From: Fomes fomentarius
Lineage: Eukaryota > Basidiomycota > Agaricomycetes > Polyporales > Polyporaceae
Reading direction: 5' to 3'
Assembly (NCBI GenBank): GCA_022606135.1
Contig: JABYQN010000005.1
Location: 1,240,001 to 1,304,000, forward strand
DNA: 64,000 bases
In this document: piece after piece, positions 36,192-47,162 of the stretch
Numbering within the stretch: position 1 is the stretch's first letter
Layout of the letters: the number at the start of each line of letters is the position of its first letter
Made by a program: the position numbers and the translations under genes
The notes under the pieces: model-generated
Told to the model about the DNA's origin: nothing
Seen by the model: only the letters and a program-made list of their open reading frames with translations
The model's database searches: none

Positions 36192-37193
36192 CTATGGTAA
36201 GCATGTCCTTCGTTTCAGGACTGCTTCAATGGTGCGTAGAGCGGTATCGCTCGGCGATGTAACTACAGGTTCCGTGTCAATGCGCCAAACATGTCCGAAT
36301 GGGGCGAGAACATACCCTTCACCGCTCCAAAGAGCGAGGAGACCAACAGATACTGTTGAAACGATGCGCCTATCCCAGATTGGCCTGTCCCAGTTGGTGT
36401 ACGAAAAGTACCCAACAGCACCGAGGACACCGGCGTTCACTGCGAGAAAGACATCAGTGATAAGCATTCATGGAAGGACTATGGTACCCACAAACACCAA
36501 GTAATCCACCCAGCACTCCGGGACGAAGGAGAGTCTCGCGTGCGTGGCGATAGATTACAGCACCCTCCCGCTTGGCCTTCTGGGCCTCGCGCTGGCCATG
36601 GGGTGTTTCATAATACTTCTCAGCGGCGAAACCCTCCGCACCAAGCAGTGTCAATGCGCCGGCAACTGCTAAGACGATCGCACGGGTCTCACGGCGCAGA
36701 TGAGGCTTCGTGTAGAAGGTGTATGCGGTGCCCGAAATCAAGCCAATGTTCACTACACGACGCATATATTCAGGTAAGCATGTGATTGCACGACAAGGAA
36801 CTCGCGACGTACCGAGACCCAAGAGACCACCACCGACAGCGGGGTGGAGTACATACTGCTTCGCTAGACTCCAGAGATAAAAGCCCTCGGCCTCGACCTC
36901 GTCGAGGTAGCGGCGACGCTCGCTTGGGACACTGGGCGGGACATCAGGAGGGATGTTTTGGGTCGAGGTCGTGGTTGCTGGGTGCTTCTTAAAGTTGGAA
37001 GACACGACGTTCACTTTTGCGGCATCGTCTGCGATGTTGCTTGCGCTGGGAGGCTCCGTAGTCAGAAGTGCGGGGTCGGGATGGGGCTGGTTGATGAGGT
37101 TAGGGCCTTCCCAAGGCGGTGGAAGTCTGTTTGAACAAATACCTGTTGAGAGGCGGGCGGAGCGTTGTGAGCAGCAACGGACGCGTACGACAT
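36192..37193 (-). CDS. conserved fungal membrane-associated protein with two internal repeats
   Basis: Four exons: 37193-37143, 37086-36813, 36752-36498, 36439-36192; phases agree, 275 residues. After a Pro/Ser-rich start, two related halves each begin with a basic helix and an HPAVGGGLLGL / RPGVLGGLLG motif, followed by hydrophobic helices (LISGTAYTFYTKPHLRRETR and GYFSYTNWDRPIWDRRIVS). This internal duplication with Gly-rich helices is like fungal mitochondrial outer-membrane OM45-type proteins, to which it may belong; that is an inference from pattern only. Both duplicated motifs sit at intron boundaries, so the repeat may have arisen by exon duplication. Confidence 0.75.
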
Positions 37194-37335
37194 GGCTGAG
37201 ATCTACGATGGGCGAGGGTTGAACGTTGAGGCCTTAAAGAAGAAAGCAGATAACGAATGGACTAGGGGCCGACTGCTCTCGGCGGGGTATAAGTAGGCGA
37301 TTCGAATGACATCATCGCTCTGTCGCGTACATACG

Positions 37336-38668
37336 TCAGAGCACAAACCCCTCGCGTGAGAATCCATCGGCGCCCTCCACCGCAAAGGCGCAGGCGCCGG
37401 TGTAGAATGCTCTCCCCTCGACGCGAACGCGCTCGGCCCCGTCTGCGCTCCCGACGAACGCGCCCGCCTCGCCGCCCCGCCGCGCAGACAGCGGCGAGTC
37501 GAACCGTACCCGCTCGCCCTCCTGAAGCAGCCCTTTGGCTCGCGCCAGTGCCACCCGTGCGGAAACCCCCGAGCCTGTTGGCGACCTGTCCACCTGCTGA
37601 TCTGCGAAGAAACATACGCCCAACCTGCCCTCATCCAGCCCGCCCAGGCCAGCCCGGCCCTCGCCGTCGTCCACTACGATGACTCCGTATAGGTATTCCA
37701 GGTCCGCTTGGAGGCCGTGGCCCCGGAATAGTTCTTTCCGTGTGCTCACGAGGTCCTTCACCACCGCCGTTGCCTCATCTAGCCGCTTGAGGTCGACACG
37801 ACCTTCCCGGACGCGCTCGAAGCCGAGCTCCTTCTCCTGCACGATCACGTAGAACGCTCCTCCGTACGCGAGGTCTACCTTGACCGAATGTCTTCCTGTA
37901 CTGCGCAGTTCCCGCCATCGGCGTTCCTCAGGCACCTCCACCACGACGTCGGTGGCAGCTGCGAAGCTCCGCACGCTCACGAACTGCACTTCTCTCGTAG
38001 GATCGGAGCGGAACCTGTCCCCGTCACGCACACTCGGCACAGTCACATCCACCACTCCGCACGGTGCATGCAGCCGCAGTTTGCATTCTCCTCTGCTTTC
38101 ATCAAACACCACTTGTCTGCGTCTAGGAAAGGTGGCCTGGTCTTGCGTGTCCACTAGGAATCGTCCCAGTGCAATTGTCGCATGGCCGCACATCGTGGAG
38201 TATCCCTCTGGACTTCAGTCAGATTCGGCTCTCACCCGTGTGCTGACTCTCTTACCGTTGTGACAGAACAGCACCCCAGCATCGGCATCCCCATTTCTCG
38301 TCAGCTCTGTCTCCGGGACGATGATCGCGCCGTACATGTCTTTGTGTCCACGGGGCTCCCGCATCAACCTGCTTTCTATCCATGTAGTTAACGATCTACT
38401 CAGATGGACATAGTGACGTGCCTCTGCCGGATATAATCGAGTCTCTCCCGTGCATACAATCTCTTTTCCAACAGAGTCTCCCCTAACAAAGGGGGTATCC
38501 CTGCACGACAATCCTAGTGGGCTATGTTCGGAAAGGTGAGACACGAGACTCAGTTGCGACCCGATGTTACATAGTTCTTACCTCTCCGCCAGTATGCATA
38601 TCGACCGTTTGAATCACGGATGAGGATAGCGCGTTCGACCTACTCAAGATTTGTTCGTAAATATCCAT
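37336..38668 (-). CDS. trans-3-hydroxy-L-proline dehydratase (proline racemase family; apparent frameshift)
   Basis: Four exons: 38668-38582, 38521-38422, 38368-38256, 38207-37336; about 390 residues if one base is restored. Motifs: DMHTGGEPTRIVVQGYP, EPRGHKDMYGA, and STMCGHA with the first catalytic Cys. The second catalytic position reads DRSPTGSGVSAR with Thr instead of Cys, the mark of the dehydratase rather than the racemase. It would convert trans-3-hydroxy-L-proline to pyrroline-2-carboxylate, for growth on collagen- or cell-wall-derived hydroxyproline. Exon 2 is one base short: the frame breaks at a 5-C run (plus-strand GGGGG 38491-38495). Intron 38421-38369 has a GC donor; other donors break the frame. 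Confidence 0.85.
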
Positions 38669-40594
38669 CGCTTCCCGGTCGGAGGTCGGCACAAGCTGGT
38701 CGTGTATGAGGCTAGAGAAACGATGGGTAGTGCGAACATTGCGATTGTAGGTCGCCGGTCCGGCTTAGTGAGAAACTTCGGCGGTATTCTAGCCATATGG
38801 CTATCCCCGTTTACATAGCTTCCAAACGCGCGTCCTTTAAGCAGATTCTTTCCCTGTTTCTTGAAACTCAAGAAAGCAAGAAGAAATTAGCCATACTAGG
38901 GTGAACCCACCAAATCAATCGGGCATGCATGCGGTGCTGACGCAACAACACTTGTTCCAGTTTCATCCTACACGATCGCGGCCTTCACAGTTGACCCCGT
39001 TTACGGAACCTCCGCCAGTATGCGTCTCAGCCACTCCGCGTTTCCGAGAACTGAGCGCCCATATGTAGGTCACACTGCATAGCACTAGTATGGCTCAAAG
39101 TTGGCCGTAGCTCGGAGCCGCCCGTAGCTGTAGCTCGGCTACAGGAGGGCGCCTCGAGGGCGTGAGGGTCACAGGCGCTTCGCGTCTTGCCTTGGCCCAT
39201 GCACGCTACCCCAAAAATCACTCCAGCCTGGCTGATGCATTATCTTCGAACTGAGGAAATGGATAGCGCTGCACAAGTAGTACACTATTTGAAGGATGTG
39301 TGCAGAATTGGCACTGGCTTGTTGAAGGCGGCGGCCTTGATCCAGAGTTACTGTCGTCCAGATAACTCCCAGGCTGCAACGCCCGAGTAGGCTGCGCGAT
39401 AGCGACTGCTGTATTAGCTTTCCTCCAGAAGGTGTGGGAACGAGACTCATGTGTATGTGTGTAGATTGCTAGAGTCTGGAGGAAGCAGGCTCTTTGTACT
39501 AGAGGTTTGTGAGGACATGCCGGTCGCCGTCACTGCTTTTGATTGTATCGATAGTTCAAGATGCCCTCGAAGTTTTGTGCTGGTAAGGTTGTGTCCACTA
39601 TCCCACTGAGTGCATTGATTTCTGCCTCTCGGGGGTACTAAATCCTGATCATAGCACAGGAGTTGATTAGTCGATCGAGTACTTAAAGTAATTGATACAT
39701 GTCTGGTAGACTGACGATGTAATTACACCCTCTGCCTGTACTACTACTTCCCTGATTTGGAGTCATTCTCGTCCAGGCTGCACTTACTTGCAAGCTTGTC
39801 ACTGGGTCGTTTCATGTTGAAGGCCGTGACAGTGGTCACAGTTTGTCATAGGTGACCCTCACGCCCTCGAGGCGCCCTCCTGTAGCCGAGCTACAGCTAC
39901 GGGCAGCTCCGAGCTACGACCAACTTTGAGCCATACTACTATGTCGATCGCCTGGTCTCGCACACAGCCTACGTCGGCTTCATGTTGTACTCCCGGGCGT
40001 TGAGCACTGCTAGTGCGGATATCTGATTCGATTTCTCTTGATTCTTTCGGGCAGTATCACCCGCTCCTTGCAGTGAACCGTGCACATGAGGAAACGGCGG
40101 CCGTCGGGTTCAAGCCGTCGAGATGACATAGCACCCCTCCGACCTGGACACTGGCGTTTGTCGCGCTCCCCGACCACCGCTCAAAGTCTCAGGTAAGTCA
40201 CTATAGCATCCACTGCGCATGAGGCAACGCGACAGCTCACTAAGTGGTCTGGCTACAAAATCGTAAATGTTGAGTATGCTAGCTAGGTTGACGTGAACTT
40301 TGGTGCTGAAAATAGGAGAGTATGGAAAGTCGCCCCAGCCTCCATGCATTCACCGATGACAGACGACACTCCGAATGATAGCATCTCTAACGAACTCTAA
40401 GTACTAATTGGCGCTGCGGAGTCCACGGCGTTGCCGCTATCTGGCGTACACTGGCATATGCTCCGGTGGGTCGCACAAGCAGCGATTGAAAATTTTCACA
40501 CTGTCCGCCACATCACTCCGAAAGTTCGGCCCCTCAAGACTATATATCTCAGTGTACGTATCCACTCGCAAAGTGAACCTGACCGCACGGCCAG
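38669..40594. other. accessory intergenic region holding an inverted-repeat element
   Basis: Apart from the 853-bp element at 39086-39938 (listed separately) no exon chain is visible. It includes the dehydratase promoter on the left and the DUF6533 gene promoter on the right. Confidence 0.45.
39086..39938. mobile_element. non-autonomous DNA transposon with 87-bp terminal inverted repeats
   Basis: The sequence 39086-39172 matches the reverse complement of 39852-39938 over 87 bp with only a few mismatches. Both ends read TAGTATGGCTCAAAG from outside inwards, so a TA target duplication with inverted repeats beginning GTATGGCTC is possible, as in the Tc1/mariner group. The repeats contain a smaller nested palindrome (around GTAGCTGTAGCTCGGCTACAGG). 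The roughly 680 bp between them has no transposase-like frame, so the copy would need a transposase supplied elsewhere. Family assignment is inference. Confidence 0.78.
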
Positions 40595-42307
40595 ATGCTG
40601 GACAGCTTCAAGAACGCTGAGGTTATCGCAGCTGCTCACTCTGCGTAAGTCATCAACATGGCATCAACACTCCTTCCTCTTAATTTCTCTGTGCATATAG
40701 TCGATTGAAGAGGATTTCGATAGTTAGCACTGCAGGTGATGTCCGCTAGTTATGCTTGCTCTCCAAATTCACTACTAACCTTCTATCTCTCTGCCTATCA
40801 GGCCTACATACGTTCGACTATGCCATCACGTTTGGCCGCGAGGTAGACCTGTTCTGGAGGAAGAAGATCACATTTTCATCCATTATCTTCTTTGCGAATC
40901 GATACTTGTCATCGGCCGTAGCTATACTGATCCCAGTATGGGCTCTACCAGAAGGCGATACGTATGTAAGTGTGTTCGTTCGTGTATTGATTTGCCTGCC
41001 TCATGTTATTCGCAGTGGTATGTACAAACCATGTGATTCACCTAAAATGACGATTCAGAGTCATCGTTCATTGATCCTCAGGTGTAGAGCCGTTGGGCGT
41101 CCGATGGCAGGGTTGATGATCTTGCAGTACCCTGTTTGGGCTGGTAAGCAGTTATTGCCTGGTGTGTATCATCCTCAGTTCAACACGTCATCAGCTTTTT
41201 CCGCCGTAAGAGCATATGCACTTAGTTCTAGATCATGGGCACTTGCAGCTGTAGTATTCCTCTTGTCCCTTGGACCCGTAGTGGTCGCTTGTGTAAGTGC
41301 TTCGTTCAGTCCCCGTTGCAACAATGCTGTTGATCTGATCTCGCAGACCTGATGGATTCAGGTATCCTGGAATTATGACACGCCTGGTATCCACACAGGA
41401 TGCTATTCCTATACTGACAACGTGCCACCTGTGTTCAACACGTGAGTTTAACACCTGCATTTCAAGCGATCCCATAGAACTGACGCCAGTCTCGTCATAG
41501 TTGTAATTAAACACCGTAGTCTATTGACAATCTCTCACCCACTGACGACCGCTTTGTAGCCATTATCATCTCCAGGGGCTCTCTCCTCATATCGGATCTG
41601 CTGGTCATGGGGGTAACCTGGTACTCGACATACAAGACAAGTATAGAGGCAAGAGCTCTAGGTCACAACTCTCTATCGGGCATCATGTTCAGAGACGGTC
41701 AGTGCATACTGCAAAGTTACCCCTTAGATACTCCTCATAGGTCATACCAATTCTCAGGTACTATCTATTTCATGTACGTTGCAGCAACTTCCTCCGTGTA
41801 ACAAGGGAACACAGTATCCTGAATGACCGTAGCGTCCTTGCCATGCTGAACGTTCCGTACATCTTCTTTGCCTTCCTTCGGGTGAGCAATCATGTCCCTC
41901 TCGCTCGCAAACCGTATCGTCACATATTGTTACCCCGCAGATCCACCATCTGGTTGAAGGTAGTTTTACATATCTAGGGACGTACCTAGTCGAACCGTAT
42001 GGATGTTCCTCTTGACCTGGCATGTGTTGTCTCCCTGGCTCTGATAAGACTTTATCCTACTAGACTCACCGGACTGCTCATCTCGAGGTTCCTCATGGAT
42101 CTACAAGCGACCAACACCAAGTTGATGCATCGGGGATCATTGACTTCTGCTGGCTCTTCAAACTTCGATACAATTATAGGCTCCTTGGGTTCCTCTTTGC
42201 CCGCGTTGGATGACACTCACCGCAGGAGAGTCGGGAGCAACGAAGTAGTGTGGGACTCGTCCAGCGTGATCCGGCCGGCCATACCCACTCAAATTCTCCA
42301 GCGGTAA
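40595..42307 (+). CDS. DUF6533-type multi-pass membrane protein
   Basis: Tentative 12-exon model: 40595-40644, 40701-40735, 40802-40965, 41016-41032, 41082-41143, 41195-41292, 41362-41430, 41520-41697, 41758-41773, 41833-41881, 41941-41996, 42049-42307; 350 residues, in frame. The N-terminal DUF6533 part is clear (GLHTFDYAITFGREVDLFW, IIFFANRYLSS). Then come several hydrophobic helices (AFSAVRAYALS, LAAVVFLLSLGPVVVA, ISRGSLLISDLLVMGVTWY, LTGLLISRFLMDLQ) and the typical cytoplasmic end IIGSLGSSL. These basidiomycete proteins look like seven-helix receptors; no ligand is known. The 41430/41520 junction is doubtful: the better donor at 41442 (GTGAGT) would leave the frame out by one base. If real, the gene may be decaying. 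A related broken copy lies at 55852-56586. Confidence 0.62.
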
Positions 42308-42597
42308 AGGGATGGCTAAGTCCGGGGACGGGTTGAACGTTGGAGACGGGCCAGTGCACACGTCTGGACAGATGCTCAGAACTTCGGTGTCTCGAGGAGT
42401 GGTGTAAGACCGATAATAGGATTTGACGTAGATTGACTTCGATCTACACTGTGGCTTCCCTTCCAAAGCCGTACATATGTAGTTTGATCCTCTCTAGCCA
42501 ATCCGTGAAGAAGAGCCGATTACAATTTCGCCGTAACAAGGACCGGTAAATGATTGTACTGTACGAGGTCGTGAGGCAAAACTTTCAATGTCTATCA
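42308..42597. other. short convergent gap
   Basis: 290 bp between the plus-strand DUF6533 gene and the minus-strand relic; no coding signal. Confidence 0.4.
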
Positions 42598-43690
42598 TCA
42601 AAGCGTTTTTTTAGACCCACCACGATTCGCTTCTATAAATTCGTCGAGCCATTTATGCTCTATGCCATGCCTTTTGATATAGCCCGAGAGGTTGATCAAT
42701 GTCATCGCAAGCCATTTCCTTTCCTTGATCACGAATAGTCGGAGCAGCCTGTCCTTAGCTTTGGGATCTGTATTAGCCAGCAGCGACTGAAGGGAAGGCA
42801 CCATGCTACGCGCCAACGTGAGCGGCTCCGCGGAACCATCCTTCTAGAGGACGCACAGGAGGAAGGCGGTAGAAGTGGTGTCGGAGGTGATGGGTGGAAG
42901 TCGATAGATGTTGTATGGAGAGGTGAAGGTCAAACAGTCTTGAATAGGATGCGACGCTTGGAGACCGTGGAGCGTGATGGTTGCAGCATCCTTGGAAAGG
43001 TCGAGGCCGTATTTGGGACGGTCGCTGAACACTGTGAGGGCGAGATCAGAGCAATGTAGACGCGAACATCGTTCTGAAGGAGATTCGTAAGACATCATGA
43101 TGCAATCAATGAAGGACGAGGATTTGCACATGCAGACGGCATATACGGAGGTATTGTGGGGAGTGGGACACGAGCAAGATATGCACTCGCGGAGTGAACA
43201 GCAGTGCGATTGGGGCACTGTCTCTTGGCGTCCCTCCACCTGGGTATCAATTCGACCAGACGTTCCAATTGGTCGCGGCTGGCGGCGACGTTCAAGAGGT
43301 TCTTCCGAACAGTGTCGCGCGGAGCACGCTTTTCGGTCTTGTCTACCAGGAACCCACGGAGGATGCCATGAATTTCCTCAAATAGCTTTTGATACTAACA
43401 CTCGAAGGCGGGGGCACGGATGGGTTGTGAGAAGGTATTTCTTGTGAGCCTACCGATATTACAGCAGGCTGGGTGGGTTCCACTTTGGAGAAAAGGGCCC
43501 AGTCGAAGAGGTTGTAAGAGGATGATAGGATGACGACCTCATCTGGGTCCTCCTGGTTGAAGAATACGTCGGCCTCCGATGCAGTATTTGTCTGTTTCTT
43601 TTTCAACACTGTGCAGACGTGTCCGTGTTGAGCATTCAGCCCGACATGGCGTGTGGTGACACAGAGAACACTACTAGAGTCATGTTAATG
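42598..43690 (-). pseudogene. broken minus-strand gene, unrecognised
   Basis: Coding-like blocks run right to left: about 43688-43460 (KKKQTNTASEADVFFNQEDP, SSYNLFDWALFSKVEP), an intron with a GTAGGC donor, about 43388-43220 (LFEEIHGILRGFLVDKTEKR, NLLNVAASRDQLERLVELIP), and about 43080-42598 (DLALTVFSDRPKYGLDLSKD, then ARSMVPSLQSLLANTDPKAK, LSGYIKRHGIEHKWLDEF). The last block has a TAG stop at 42846-42844 in the same frame as about 80 further well-formed residues, and I found no intron that removes it. The middle/last junction also does not resolve. The helical, Leu-rich style resembles fungal mitochondrial organelle-biogenesis proteins, but I do not recognise the family. No start codon is certain. 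Confidence 0.5.
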
Positions 43691-44103
43691 GTCCGCATCC
43701 GCCGGAGCACCCTGCTTGAAACAACATGGCGGGTAACACCAGGGTGCAGCGCGCGGTGAATAGCGGCAAGGGCGGTGGGCATGGTGGACGAACTCAGGAT
43801 GTGCGCTTGACAATGAGGGTGGAGGTGGCCGTTTCTAGTTATTCATAGTAGCACGTCGCCGTCCGAGACAAGACCGTACAGCAGGATGAGCTTGATGTAC
43901 AGTATCCACACTTCGGTGAGCGTAGAAGGCTGTTACAAACATATGTGGGCCTGGGATACACGCCGTACGGCCACTATTACGTAATCATGTACTCACAGTC
44001 ACTCGCCCAACGCCGAAATCTAATTTTTGTCCTCATCGTCTTCGACTCTCTTGCTCAGGCCGACGGTCCTTTCGCCACTCCATTAGCCTACTAGCTTGAC
44101 ACG
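43691..44103. promoter_or_regulatory. upstream region of eIF3c
   Basis: 413 bp before the eIF3c start codon; the last 60 bp are pyrimidine-rich, as is usual upstream of highly expressed basidiomycete genes. No TATA box is seen. Function inferred from position. Confidence 0.4.
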
Positions 44104-47027
44104 ATGTCTCGATTTTTCCGTGCAGCCGATGATTCCGATTCCGATAGCTCTTCCTCTGAGGAAGAAGAGCTCATGTCCAGCGACGACGAGGGTCCGAAGC
44201 CGGCCGCTCCCGCAGCAAAACCCGCAATGTCTCGATTCCTGAAGAGCGCAGGAGACTCTGATTCCTCGGAGGAGTCATCCTCGGAGGAGAGTGAAATGAG
44301 TAGCGATGAGGAGGAGGTGAAGCCGAAGGCGGGACGCTTTTTGGTCGGTGCGACGGCAGACTCGGACTCTGACGAGGATGTAAAGCGTGTCGTAAAGAGC
44401 GCTAGGGACAAGAGGTTGGATGAGATGGAGGCCACTGGAAAATCCATAGACAACGCGGTCAGGATCAATGATTGGGTCGCAACTCAAAAAGGTAATTATC
44501 CTTGCTGCAGCTCTATCCACCTCCCTCGTGTCTGCCTATATGCTGTCTCTTACGATGTTCCGCTGTTTGTCACATAAGTGTTCGACAATCTCGGCCGTAT
44601 GGTGCAGCGACAACAAAATGTTTCGGAGCCGGTGCCTCCATTCTACCTACGCACGCTCGTTAACCTCAAGAACTCGCTCAACGCTGCCGTAGCAAAAGAG
44701 AAGGAGTCCAAGGACAAGATGAACGCAAGCAATGCTCGTGCGCTCACTGCCGTGAAGCAGAAAATCAAGAAGATCAGTAAGGAGTTCGAGGCGGAGCTGA
44801 AGCGCTTCCAGGAGGTGTGTCCTGCCGCGCGCCCATTCCGCTAGGAGCACTGGTCAAGCTTGATTGCATGTGTAGGACCCCGAGGCGTTCGAACGCGAAT
44901 ACACTGCCACTGTCGCACCCGAACCTACCCCAGCACTCGTCAAGGCGAAGAAGCCGAAGAGGGGTGAAGAAGAGGAAGGGGATGATGAGTTCACAACCGT
45001 TGGCAAGGGTGGCAAGGGTATCCAGTTCACGCCCGAGAGCATCTTCAAGAATCTGCAGGTCATTCAAGAAGCTCGCGGAAAAAAGGTCTGTCAGCATGGT
45101 CATCACTTGCACTTACCTTCTCATCGTCTTCCAGAACACGGATCGGACAGAGCAAATTCGCATTCTGGAAAAGCTGCTAGAGGTCTCCGTCACGCCCTAC
45201 CAACGTATCCGCGTTCTTCTCGCCTTAATCGCCTCCCGTTTCGACTACAACTCCTCTGTTGCGACTCATATGCCCATAGATTTATGGCTAGCTGCACAAC
45301 GTGAGGTTGACCAGCTCATTGCAGTTGTCGCGAATGAGCCGCAATACTCGATCCAAGAAATTACCGAAGATTACGACGAGCTTGCGGAACGTTCACCGGC
45401 CACGGAGAAGGATGGCATTGTGCGCATCCGCGGCAGTGTCATCAGCTTCGTCGATCGCCTCGACGACGAGTTCACGAAGAGCTTGCAGAACATCGACCCT
45501 CACGGGACCGAGTACGTAGACCGGTTGAAGGACGAGAAGGTCCTGTATAGCACAATATGCCGAGCACAGGCTCTATACGAGAAGTCGCAGCAGGCCGACC
45601 CTCTTGGGCGAGTCGTCATGCGTCGGCTGGAGCACATTTACTCGAAGGTGATTATATCTTATTCCGTCTGTAGGTTATTTCACTGATCACGATGGATTCA
45701 GCCCGATCCTGTCGTTCTCGCACTTGAAGCCACGGTCTCTGCTTCTGAAACTAAGCCATCAGTCGTGCTCTCGGATGGCAAGACTTCTTTCCTAATTCAC
45801 TCCCTCTGTGTCTACCTCTACAAGTCCGGCAACTCTCTCCTTCGTACCCGTGCCATGCTCTGCCATATCTACCACTACGCCCTCCACAATGACTTCCACA
45901 CTGCTCGCGACATGCTGCTTATGTCACATCTGCAAGAATCGATTCACAATGCGGACGTCGCAACACAGATCCTCTACAACAGGACAGTTGTGCAGCTGGG
46001 TCTCAGCGCTTTCCGTTGTGGCTTAATCAAGGAGGCGCAGGCGACATTGCAGGACATCTTCGCCACGCAGCGGGTGAAGGAGCTACTTGCACAGGGTGTC
46101 CACCAGCAACGATACCAGGTGCTCACGCCAGAGCAAGAGAAGGCAGAGCGGCAACGGCAACTCCCCTTCCACATGCACATCAACACGGAGCTGCTCGAAG
46201 CTGCCTTCCTCGTCTCGAGCATGCTCGTCGAGATTCCTGTGCTCGCCAGCATCGACTCCGAGGAGCAGAAGCGCAAAGCGATCTCAAAATCGTTCAGGCG
46301 TCTGCTCGACTTCGCAGACAGACAAGTCTTCACCGGCCCCCAGAGAGCACGCGCGACCACATCATGCAGGCGAGCAAGGCCCTCCAGAACGGCGAGTGGG
46401 AGAAGTGTCGCGACCTGATCCAGAGCATCAAGATATGGACTCTCATGCCTGAGTGCACGCAGGTCAAGGAGATGCTCGCGAAGCGCATCCAGGAGGAGGG
46501 TCTCCGGACGTACCTATTCACCTATGCGCCACACTACAGCACGCTCTCACTTCTGCTTCTCTCGAAGACGTTCTCGCTATCGCTCCGCTCCGTCACCTCG
46601 ATTGTGTCGAAGATGATTTGGAACGAAGAGCTCGCCGCATCCCTTGACCAGTCTGCGGGCGTCATCGTGTTCAACCGTGTAGAGGTGACCCGCACGCAGC
46701 AACTTGCGCAGACGCTCGCTGAGAAGGTCAACGCGTTGGTCGAGCAGAATGAGAAGGCGCTTGACCAAAAGCTTGGTATCAGCTCGAACTGGAACGAGCG
46801 GGCAGACGGCGGCAAGGGCGACAAGCGCGGCGAGCAGACGCAAGAGAGGAATCGTCGCGGGGACCGTGCGCGTGGCGGCGTTCGTGGTGAGTGACTCCTC
46901 TTAGATGGTGATGCAATGAGTATGCTGAAGTGTGTCGTGTTCCATAGGTGCGCGTGGAGGACGTGGCGCACGGTTCGCTCAGGGTCTCGGGTCGCAGATG
47001 GCTGGTAACACGCAAAGAAACCGGTGA
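44104..47027 (+). CDS. NIP1: translation initiation factor eIF3 subunit c (apparent frameshift)
   Basis: Six exons: 44104-44491, 44579-44814, 44876-45085, 45135-45647, 45702-46886, 46948-47027; about 870 residues if one base is restored. The N terminus is [14 protein letters not shown] followed by acidic Ser/Glu/Asp clusters, the eIF5/eIF1-binding region of eIF3c. The helical body has [17 protein letters not shown] and [16 protein letters not shown], and the C-terminal PCI domain includes [14 protein letters not shown] and [20 protein letters not shown]. The end is an RGG-rich tail. The frame breaks in exon 5 at a 5-C run (46337-46341), between RQVFTG and the [14 protein letters not shown] segment; one added C joins both halves exactly. 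As eIF3c is essential, an assembly error is more likely than a pseudogene. Pairs tail-to-tail with eIF2B-gamma, 135 bp away. Confidence 0.92.
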
Positions 47028-47162
47028 GAGGTTGCGGTCTCGTCATGAATGTTCACGATTGCCCTATGGATACATTTGTATCGATTCTGTCGCATGTTGC
47101 CTCCTTCTTGTACTGTACTGTTGTATCGCTAGCATACATACAGTCCTATGTGAACACTTCGT

